A stretch of 34,587 nt of DNA, from positions 1 through 34,587 of the forward strand of contig JAWQRN010000193.1 in the NCBI GenBank assembly GCA_033557685.1, written 5' to 3'. Both the position numbers and the translations under genes were made by a program. Numbering within the stretch: the first letter of the stretch is position 1; every line of letters starts with the position of its first letter. The notes under the pieces were generated by a model, which saw only the letters and a list, made by a program, of their open reading frames with translations, was not told the origin of the DNA and did no database searches. Shown here one piece after another: positions 11,354-23,300 of this stretch. Origin of the DNA: Sperchopsis tessellata (taxonomy: Eukaryota > Arthropoda > Insecta > Coleoptera > Hydrophilidae).

Positions 11354-14300
11354 GAAACAACCTGTCTTCTGGCATGGGGGTGAGGTCTTATGAAGAATCA
11401 GTTGCCTCAGGCAGCAAACAGAAATGGCGTGATCGTCTAATAAAAAAAACAGAAGTAGGATCCATAAAGAAATGTTGTGTGTGTAGTAACTTTCACGAAC
11501 ATATATGGGTGGAGAAGTGATGGAATTAAATAAAAACACAAGAAGAAGTTTAAGACGTTTATTGAACCAAACACACAGCTGTAACTGTGTCAATTCATCA
11601 GGCAAAACATCAATACCAAACAAAGTTGTTGATAAATACTGATATGCTGGAACAACTTACAGCCACCAAGATGGGGGAAGGAGGAAGCAGTAGGACACAC
11701 AAGGGGGTACAAAATAATAAAGATAAAAAAACAATTTAAAAGAAAAGAAAATAAGTAAAGTTGCAAAAAAGAATGTATATTTAACATGCAATGGAAATTA
11801 TTGGTTGTAGCAGTAACTAAAATACATAATAGAGTTCAATATAAAAGAATTAAGTAAAAAAAAAAAACTTAGTATAAAACAATAATACACAAGATATAAT
11901 ATATACAGTAGATTTTATATATATAGGGACATATGTTTGGAGACAATAAGTGAAGTATACAAAGTATATTACATAAAAGAATGTAAATTGAGAAAGCAAA
12001 CTTAAAGTAACGAATGAAATGTGCTTTTGAAGGAAGGTGTAAAGTAATAAGGTGTTGAGTAGAGAATGTTTACCTGGTGATCGTTGCTTGCTGTGGTGGA
12101 ATTCGACTGCCCTTCCTTTTGGCGTACCGGCTTTTATAAACACGGACAAAGGGTCGAAATTCAATAACGCTACTGCTAGAGGCGCTTTATGAACCGTAAA
12201 TATTAACCGCTTAATTGTTAATAATGTTTTAAGAATTTGGGTTAAAAAGTGACTGTGGATGTAGAATATATATTACCTAGCTCTTAAAAAAATGTTTTCA
12301 TTACGCCAGGAACAAAATTTCCACCCGCGTACAACACGTGGTTGACCAATAATTAATTAATGTGGTAACAATCACAGTTATTACATGTACATGAAAACAA
12401 CAGAGATTTAAGCCCTGTTAACAATATGGCATTGAGTTATGAGAAAACTCCAGTCTACCAGCTGACTTGCAATTTTAATAAATTAAATAAGACCAAAGTA
12501 AAATTGTCAACCTTCCGCGTATAATGGACCTGATGGTAAATATGCTTATCGTTATAAGCTTTGCTCTCTGTACTGGTCCGCTCTGCAATCCTGGGAGCTG
12601 TTCCAAAACAACTTCGGGTTAACAAAAGAAGAAAAATGATACAAAATTTAAATAACTAAGTTTAACCAAAGCTTAAATAAGTTTAATCCTGACACTATAC
12701 AAACAAAAACTGGTCAAGTACTGCGAACATAACCGGGAATACAACCACTAAAAATCTCTTTTTTGACAAGTAACGGGTAAGAGATGGAAATGTGTCTGTT
12801 CTACCCTTCGCTCTGCAATACAGGTGACACACCCTGTTGTGTACTCTCAGGATGGCCAGAATGTAATATGAAAGTAAGATTACTTTCGCAGTGACTTCTT
12901 CAAGACCCAACACACAATTTAATACAATTGATAAATACAGGAAAATAATAGTAATAAACAAAAAATGATTATAAGTAAGTTATTTACAAATTAAATGTAA
13001 CAAAAAAATACTAAGAACATCTTACAAATTTATAACTATAACAAAATACAAATAATAACTTTATAAGACTAATAATAACTACGGAACCCTGATAGGTTCG
13101 AACATTAATGACGTAAAAGAAAACCATGAGGAGAAAGAGGTAGAGATATAAAATGATTAATGAAACAGTACTGTTTTAGAGGTATAAAGCTCTCTGTTCG
13201 GATCATTGCGTCTTTGATAGTTTACCATAGGATAATATTATTAGCTATGGAGTATCTCTATTGGATAACGGTAGTTAATAGCAATGACCAAATAAGACGC
13301 CGGAGAGATAACCAGCTATGTTGATAGTGTAGTCTGAACGACTAAACGTCACACATCACATATTCCAAGATTAGACACAGAGAATTACCCCTGCCCAGTG
13401 TACTAGCCCTAATCTTTCCATGGCCCTAAACACAAACAACAAAGTGTCGAAGTAAAAGGATGAATCTGTTTACGACAACCCTCGTTGAAATTCTCAGTCA
13501 AAGAAATGAGCACATTTGGAGAGATTACCAGTTATGTAGATGTGTTGTCTGAATGACCATGTTGTACACATATCAAATCCCAAGAATTAACTTAAAAAAC
13601 CAATGCAAATATTGAAGTTTGAACTTGAAATAGAATAAATAAATGTTAAGAAATGGAGACGACTAAAAGTCTTTGGAATAAATAATATAATAATGAAGAG
13701 AAATTATGTATAAAATAATATTAAAATGAATGTAAACAAGAAATTTGTTAAAAGGTTATATATTGAAGAATGTGATAATTATGGTACACTTTCTCATAAA
13801 CAGAACTCTGATATAAGTTATTTAGGAGTAAACTAAGAAGCTTGTAAAAATATTCCAAGTCCGAAAGATTGAAATTAAAATCGGAAATAGTTTATGAAAA
13901 TAGTCGTGGAATGAATAAATTAAAATCTCGACTGAAAGCGATTGACCTATATGAGTTTTAAAATGCAACTGTTCTTCCAATACTCTTCACCACGAATTTT
14001 ATAGCAGAGATCTTGCGGCAAGTACACGGGCTGTGTAACAAAATAGTGGAAAGGCCCCTAATTATCACTGTCAGCGAAGAAACAATTTGAAATAATCTGA
14101 TTAAAATAGCTGAAATAAAATATTAAATTACTTATATATAAGCGGATTTGTTACAATATATATATGTAAATATGCAGAAGATGATTTTCGAGTTTTATCC
14201 CACATATGTGCTTCTTTGTTCTGAAAAGAACGAGCTTTTTGATAAGCTTTCGGCCGATATCCTTCGGTCATCATCAGATTGGTTAGTCAGAGACATAGCG

Positions 14301-17300
14301 AGCGAATGACTGAAATTGGTCAAGTGATATATTTTCTGCTACTTTACACTGTACCATGCAGTGTAAAATAGCAAAGAATATATAGGTCCATCATTTGACC
14401 AATTTCAGTAATTCGCTCGATATGTCTTTGTCTAGCCGAACTGATGATGGCCGAAGAATATCGGCCGAAAGCTTATCAAAAAGCTCGTTCATCCCAGAAT
14501 GAAGAAGCACATAGGTGGGAGAAAACTTGAAAATCATCTTCTGCATACTACACCCACGGAAGCATCCGTTCCAACAAATGTATATATATATATATGTATA
14601 CATCTCTGCAGTTATTAAAGCTTTAGTAAAGAATGGCATTCTATATGCTTATATACAGCAAATTCAAAACATGTATGAAAAAACCACATCAAACATTAAA
14701 TTACATCAAGAAACGGAAACTTTTTATGTTCAATAAGGTGTTAGACAAGTAGAGACAATATCGCCAAAGTTGTTCAGAACAGCGTTAGAGTATATGTTCC
14801 AGAAACTAAATTGGCAACAAATTGGCTTTTACAGTGAATAGAGAATATCGTAGCCATTGAGATTTGTAGACGATATTGTACTAATTGCACACACTAGTGA
14901 GATGCTCTAAGAAAACATTTTTGATATGGATTCTGAAAGAAAAGATGTAGGCTTTAGAATTAAACTTAGTAAAATGGAGGCTATGCTCAATGAGCTATCT
15001 ATGCCAGCCGTAACAACATACATATATTTTGGCCATCTCATAATGATGGATGGAGATATTCTTTTAGAGATAGCGCGAAGAACAAAGCTTGCATGGAGTA
15101 CAGCTGGATGTTTAAGCAACATACTTAAATGTTTAAGCAACATATTTAAATCACAGATGCCTTTGTGTTTGAAACCTAGAGTTCCCGATCAGTGTGTTTT
15201 GACTGTGATGACGTATGCTAGTGAGACATGGACATATACAGAAGCTCCGAAAAAAGTAAAGAAGTATTGAGAGATGCATGATTCATTTAAGAATTAGTAA
15301 TAGAAGGTGCTGTGCATGTATAAGAAGTCGGACTAAGGTCAAGGATGTTGCAGGAACAGTGAAGATGCAAAAGTCTAAAATATATATAGACAATTTTCAA
15401 AATATACTGCATTTTAAACAAATTTTAATATATAATTAGGAATGTTACGAATATTTGATAGGACATTCTACTGAATTGCATGATTTTTTCAAATAAAATA
15501 TTTTATGTTATTTTTAATTTGTATAAATGACAATATGCACTGCACTTTGAACGTTTTCCAAAAGTAATCGTTGAAGAGGTAAGAAATAAAAACTGTTTAA
15601 TATTGACTATCTTGAAAGGTTTTTTTAATTAACTTTTAATCAACTTCAAATAAGGTTTAGAATTTATGGTCAAAAATAATCTATCTTACTCTGATACACA
15701 TTGTAAAGTGCTATTCGAGGGACCACATTGCTTATTTGCAACCATAGCGACAAATCTTAAAAATTTTCAATTTGCTTTTCTTACAAAACTCCAAATGGAG
15801 AGTTTTTCTTTAGGAAATAACAACACATTTGTAACTACTTTAGTTTTCCGCCAGATTGCAGATGTGTCACTATCACTTAGGTGGTTTGATAAGCTTTTTT
15901 CGTCAACATCGACATTTTGATTTGTGCCAACTTTTGTGAATATTTTATTTCATAAATACTGCATTGTGATTTAGAAATACACTTTTTATTGTAGTTTACC
16001 TCGATTGTAGGTAATCAAAAAAATTTTCTATTCATAAAATAAATTATCTATAAACTATTAACTATAACTACATGCCTATATTAATCCTTTTTGGGGTGGA
16101 CACTACACTAATCTTTCTCTATATTCCCCTACTTTGACAAACTTCTTTGTCCTCTATTAAATACATGCACTTTGTCATTTATGTCTTTTTACTTTTCCGT
16201 TTCTTACTTATCTACTTTTCAGAATCTCGCCAACACCATCTACCATTTTTATCTAGGCCTACCTACATCCTCTACTGCACCTAAATATGTCTCTTTGTTC
16301 ACTTATTCTTCCTAAATACCTAAACTAGTGCAATCACCTTTATCCATGCGATCACAGCACATTCTTTCAGCACCCATGACCATTTCTTGTTGCTTGAAAT
16401 CCACCTAATTTCTTCTGTATTTCCTGGTGTATCCATGTGTCACTACCATACATAAGTGTAGGAATCAAAATGTTATTATAGATAACCAAGTTAGCCTCTT
16501 TCGTAAGATCTTTATCGTATGTAATCATCCACATATTTTTCTCTTACCTAACACACTAAGAATTTTATCTATAAGTCTTCTGCCAGACATTAAACTACAC
16601 TACATCCTACCATCTTCTTTGCAATGCTGTGTATTTTTCCAATCATTACTTTCCCAAACCCATTTTCTGGAATGCTTAACAGACTGAATCAAACTTGCCA
16701 CCTTCCTTTTATACAAAGGATAAGCAACAGCATTATTCTAATCATCTGGCACCATCGAACTTCCTAAGTATGCATTTAATAACATTTGTAACCATTCATA
16801 ATCTTTTTCTCCACACTAAAGCATTTTGCTTGTTATGCCATTCACTTCTACAGCTTTTCCGCTTGTCATACTACCAACCGTTTTCACAACCTCGTCAACT
16901 ATTATATTATACTCATTATATTCCCTTGTTAATTCGTTTGCTTCCATATCACGATTAACATTTAACTCAGCATTGTCATTAAATATATTCTTGAAATATT
17001 CTTTCCATCTTTCTCTGACCTTCAAACCTTCCCAAATCATTTCACCCTCTTTACTCTTAACTTCAGCAAAATTGCCAGCATTTGCCCCTCCTTTAGTTAT
17101 CTTTATTCACTTACAGAACGTCTTATTTCCATGAAAATTATTCCGCAATTTTTCAATTTTCATTGCTGTAATTCTATCCTTATTTTATTTTACAACCTTC
17201 CCTATTATTATTATTTCACCATGCATCACCTTCTGTTCTACCTACTTTACCCCATATGTAGATTCAGTATATTTCTAAACACTTCAAAAGATTCCACGAG

Positions 17301-20300
17301 TCATTCCCCACATCAGTATTTTCCAACATCTTAGTTTTACCCTAAATTCAACCTTAATTCTTGTTACTTTGATATTTGCTCCCTCTGTATCACATCTTGC
17401 GCTTTTGTATTCTGTAGTGACTTTAACAATATCTTTCATCCTTTTATCGTAGATATAAATCCTATTATGAATTTCCCTTCACCTCTTGTCCAAGTATACT
17501 TCTATCAGTGTCTGACCATTTTTGTTCATGTTAGAATCCTTATAAGGGCCAACTACTCTCTCTGTTTCATCCATTCTCAAACCTATTCAACCATTTAAAT
17601 CACCCAACAGGATGATACGATACGTCTGCCTATTAATAGCTGCCTAACTTCACCCCAAAATTCATTTTTTTCTCCTCTTAAATCAGCCATCAACTAGTCC
17701 ATATCCCGCTAAGATTAGGAACTTCTGACTTGATTTTTATTTACACTGGACCACAATGCCAGACTACCATTCGCATTTCCCACACCAAATTTCCAAATTG
17801 AAAAATTTGTATTAAATGTAATAGAGTTTCATGTATTTCCAGGTGGAAACTGTACAGAGGCTCTGAAAAGAAATATTTGTACTTTTTGAGCTGGGTCACT
17901 TTTCATTACTTGACACTCATTACTGTAATCTTTCTCAGCATCCTGTATGTTTTCCTATTTTTTCCTACGATGTCCCATGTCCTTTTTTATTGTCTACTCT
18001 GTTTTTTATCTACATTTCACCATGTGGTTATGGTAGTAATATTTTTTCCTGGATTAACTTTTCTAAAATAAGTTATCAATAATTTCTTTAAAATGTGAAT
18101 TTTTTAGTGGAGAAGACTGGACATGACAACTGTAGAAAGACGTCGACTATTGTGTGCCATTTTGTTCCATTTTGTTGCAGCCGTCTGTGTCGTATGGTCT
18201 TTATTTGTACTTATTGATAGGGCAGCAGAAGAAGTGCAAAAGGGACTTATAGGTATTTTATTATTTACACTTTTTGTTTGCTCCATTATGTTTTTAAAAC
18301 ATAGTCTATCTAAGTGGTCTACTGAATTTAAATGTGGCTGTGTAGTAAACGTCCAAAAAATACAATACCAGATTTCATTGAAACAGTTCACGATAAGGTT
18401 TTGAAAGATTACCTATTAAAGTTTTCTAAAACTGCTTACTCCGTAGGTATTCCAGATAAACTCACAATTCATATTTTAACTGAAGAATTTGGTATGAGAA
18501 AGCTGTCGTAATTATCACAAGATGTGGGCTGTGTTCGCTAGTATTGAAATGTAATGGGTTTATTTAGTTCAGTTAACTACACAGAGTATAGAACAAGGAC
18601 AATATGAATATCGCTAACGAAAGCCAATTTCTCCAGATTCTTTAAATATTTTTAAGAATACAACTGATTTTGTAATGTTGGTAATAACAGATGCATTTTG
18701 AGTCCTCTATTGTGAAACAGAAATTAAACAAAAACTCAGTGAATGAAAACGTAGAGATACTCACTCGTCAAAGAAGACGCTGTTAAGTTGGAATAAAAAT
18801 ATTTTATTTACGCACTTCGAAATTAGAAAACCAGCACTTTCTGCATATTTACAATTAATTTCACAAACTAGCATTGCTCGTCACGAGGTAATTTTAAACG
18901 AATTCATTCAGAGTGTGGAATTCTATTACTCGAGGCACAACTGGTGTATGTTGTTCTATGGTGCTGACATTAAGGAATGGTGGATCGCAAATCAAACGAA
19001 TCAGCACAAGCATACATGCATATTGTGCCACCAAAAAAGATAAATCTATCTCACTATTAAGCATTATTAACATTCAAGAATAGGAAAACAAAAAAAATGA
19101 TAAGACTGATAATCATAGATTTAAAAAATCCATCATTTGCAGAGTTCTACTTGTAATATAAACATAATGCACAGAAATTTTAAATCCCTATCCAGAACTG
19201 CTCTCAAATTATGAACCTTAATCACATTAAGTAATTTATTACCAGCAGTGCTATAGACATGAGCAGCTTCACTACGTCTTCGAGAGAATCTCGTTAATCG
19301 ACACTTTGGTATAACGTATGCCTTTAGAAATATTAAGGAATGCATTTTTTTAACTTAAGTTGATGCAGAGAAGTATGCCGATTGTCTAAATAAGAGAATC
19401 ATATATCATGAAGAATATAATCTGTTTTATTTTATTGTGAGAATTATGCAAATTATTTTTGTAGTTTAGTTTTTGTAGATTGTTGAAAATCCTTGTAAGT
19501 GTATCTGTTTCTGTTTTAGCCTGGCCATTTTGGACCAAATTAGTGGTAGTAGCTGTGGGGTTTACTGGTGGTGCAGTTTTCATGTATATACAGTGCCGAC
19601 AATACCTTCACCTATTTTCTAGATGGAAGGCACATAATAGGTATTTTAATTTATTATTTTTTAAATAGTACAATATTTTAGTTGAAAATAGGTTTATTGA
19701 TATATTGAGAAATGCCAATGGATTGTTCTTTTTTATGAAGAGACAGGTGGCTGCTTATGTAAATGTTCAACTTATCAAGATAAATAAACTTTAGTTTTTT
19801 TGTGTATAATATGAAATTTACTGGTGTTCGTTACTTCATGAAATTTAATTTTATAGTAAGGAAGTAATAACTTAGTTTGTATAGTTTCACAGATAATTTA
19901 TTGAAGTGTCTAGTTTTGACTTTACAACATCTTAACTAAAGTGAATACATCTACACAACTTTACTCGCTTCGGTGGTACATAGACTAAAATTGGAACAAT
20001 AAAAAATCATGAAGCTTTCTACATTTTTAACTTGTAGCAATCTTCTTCCACCTCGAGAAGGTCTACTAGACCATGTGGAAATCTAGTACCCTCAAGAGAT
20101 TACCTGATTCGGGATTGAGAGGTAACTTACCAATTTTCATCGAAAACTTGCTATCTGACCGCACGATCAGAGTCAGTATGGGAAACATTTTGTCCTCAAC
20201 ATATAATGTCGAAAATTGCATTTCCTAAGGTTGAGTGTCATGCTCTTTCTCAGAGCCATCGATGGTGTTATGGCCCAGATTAAAACTTCAGTGTTGTCGT

Positions 20301-23300
20301 CTTTACATGCAGATGACCTATGTATACACTATAGCTCCGCAAATTTACAAACAATGGAACATCAACTGCAAATAATCTTGAACAGATTGCACAAATGAAA
20401 ATGGCTCGAGATTTTCCACCAATATAACAGTAGCAATCCACTTTTACAGAAAGAGAGGACTTCATACTGATCTAGATTTGTATTTTGGGGTTAACTGACC
20501 TTGAACACCATAAAAGGAAGACTATCTCATCTGTGAATCTGCTTCAGAGTGCAGATCGTCTTACACTTATACGAGTGTACATGGCACTAGTTAAGTCCAA
20601 ACTAGGCTATGGTTCAGCATAAAATTAGTACATAAAAACAGCTGATGTCATTCGTAACCATGGAATAAGGCTGGCTACTGGAGCATTTCTTACATTCCTT
20701 AGCCTGTACACTGAATCTGGCATACTACCTTTCTGGTTTCGCAGAATATAACTGGCCTCTTCTTACATTTCAGCACTGAAAACTAAACCAACTTGCTCTT
20801 CAATGATTGTCTCTTTTCCAATTAACGTAGACCCACGAAACCATTCTGCTTTCTCTTCCTAGATTTCATCAATGAAAATAATTTCGAAATTCTCTGCCTT
20901 GGTCTTTCAAATATATCTCCTTGGATAATCCTATCAATCTGTAAATTAATATGGAATAAATCAATCTTAAAAGCGCCACTGTGCTAGAATATAAAGTTGC
21001 ATTCGTAGAACAGCAGAAGCTCTATTGAGAAACCCTATACGGATGACTCAAAAGGTGATGTGTGGGTTGTGGGTTTGTAGGGCAATTTTAAAAAAAAAAC
21101 ATCATCTACACAACATGGCCATCTTCTTTACAGTGGAGCTGACCACTATTTACTACGCCTTAATCTATATAAACACCACATTGTGATCACAAAATACGTC
21201 ATTTACGCTCTGAAAAGTCTCAAAAATATTTATACATCACACCCTCTAGTGGTCAAAATATTCAAAATAATCAATCAAGTGCAGGTAAAAACTATTGTTA
21301 TTACATTTATATGGATTCCGGGCCATAGTGGCCAAGGGAACGAGAACTCTGATCTGCTAGCAAGAGCAATTCAGATTTAAAATGCTCCCTGAGACATCTG
21401 GTACAAGAAAAATGGATAGAATGTCACAAATACAATAATCTAAAGAACTGCAAAAAAGTGTATCAAAAGAAAATTGTTTTAATTAACTTAGCTGCAAAAT
21501 GAACAAAAAAAGGTTTAAAAAATCGGTTGTGCCATGAAAAGTTTTTGTCAGGATTTTCAGATTATGTGGAATTTTTTGCAAATTTTTATTAACACCTTTA
21601 ATAACTGTACAAAATACTCACATAATTCCAAGAAATCAAAAAACGAATTTTTTAAATTATGCATGTTATGTATGATATTGTTACGTGAAATTAATAAGTT
21701 CAATTAAAGTATTTGTCAGATAATACTTTGTTTTATTTAGTATCAGTTATTTAATTAATTTACAGATTTAACACTAACATTAAGTTAAAATTTAATTACA
21801 ATCACTTTACACTTATTCACTAATTTAACAAACATTTATTTACAAACACTAACTATTTACATTTAATATTTTATTTATATCACCCGAGTGCTTTACACTT
21901 CTTGTGTACTGACTTGAACGTAAATCACTTGGGCACTGTCCCCTCCTAGTCGGTATCCATTACGCTTTTCTTTTCCAGGAATTATGAGCCGGCCACCCTC
22001 ATACAGAAATCTGGGCAACTGCATACGCATATGTTCATACTGGATTCTTCAAATTTCGGTAATAACGGTCATCGTTTAAATCCTGCAGTGTTGCTAGCTT
22101 GACATTGGATGTAAAGGCGGCAATATTTTGTAACATTTGTAGCTACCTACCTTCCTTTCAAAGTTATTTGAGAAAAAATAATAAAAAATGCCTGTTTAAC
22201 AATATATTGCTAATGAAGTTTCATTGCTCATCAACAATATTTGGGTAGACTTTTTTTCCCATGTTTCTGTATCCCTAACACAACATTTTAGCATTGGTTT
22301 GGTTGTGTCCGGACTTAATTTACGCTTCGCCTAATAATTTTGGATAGTGCGATTGGTCTATTATGTGCTCATATCAATTGCTCCCAAAGTGTTCACCTCG
22401 GCGCCCTGGGAAGCCGCGACTTTCACACATAGCCGCGACACTATTCTCTCGACTGTTTTAGTAGTTTCTCGAATTTTCTGGTACTTTGTATTCATATATA
22501 AATAAATGGCGGTTTCGCAAGGTTTTAGTGTTGAATTAGTTTTTGCAGATTGTTTCAATTGTTTATTGTGACTAAGTAAAGTGAAGATTTTGAAGTATTT
22601 TTTCTCGTATGTATTTTTAAAAATGGATGAGTTTTTACTACACAGCATTAAGCGTTGTGAGAGTAAAAATAAAAAGGGTACATATTCAACCGGAGGCAAG
22701 AATGTGAAGAAGTGTAAAAATCGAAAATATGATGACAGCTATTTGGACTTTGGTTTTACGTCGACAGAAGTCTATGGCGAAGGGGAGCCACAATGTGTTC
22801 TGTGTATGAAAGTTTTGGCACCATAGTGCATGCTACCAAGTAAGATGAAATACCATTTAGAAATCACTCAACCCAGCCTGGGGATTAAATCAACAAAAGG
22901 GTAGTTTTTATAAGCAGGCATCAATACCAAGCGATGCTTTGCTAGCATCTTACAAGGTAGCACATAGAATCGCAAAATGTAAGAAGCCCCATAGAATCGC
23001 AAAATGTAAGAAGTCTCATACAATCGCAGAAAAACTCATTCTACTGGCTGCAGACGATATGGTGAACATTATGATAGGTGAGTCTGCTGGAAAGGTATGT
23101 TCAAAAGTGCTTTTGTCCAATAACACAATCAGCCGCAGAATACAGCACATAGCGGAGGACGTCAATTAATTGAAAAATTAAAAGGGAAGGAATGTAGTGA
23201 ACTATAAAATTTCGGCCGTTGAAGGCAAGATTTTTCAAAATCTATGTGAGTATATGGGATCTGAACACAGATCTTTGTTGAACTACAGTACTACGCGATG

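Noticed and set aside
11575..11612. Second hammerhead motif (CTGATGA with ACACAG/CTGTGT stem, minus strand)
   Set aside because: The GAAA box and stem III are missing; kept only as a resemblance to Penelope-like 3' ends.
11237..11623. 128-codon minus-strand ORF with an Ile-Tyr run
   Set aside because: The run is the (TA)n microsatellite read as protein; the rest has no domain.
12170..12190. Second CTCF-like site (CTAGAGGCGC)
   Set aside because: It lacks one G of the core; too weak to call.
15666..15920. 84-codon plus-strand ORF
   Set aside because: No recognisable domain and no splice or promoter context; probably chance.
16427..17334. Several plus-strand ORFs of 65-102 codons
   Set aside because: They are opposite-strand by-products of the antisense EN-RT LINE at 16100-17700.
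22361..22699. 112-codon minus-strand ORF
   Set aside because: Antisense to the 5' end of the ZBED5-like hAT.
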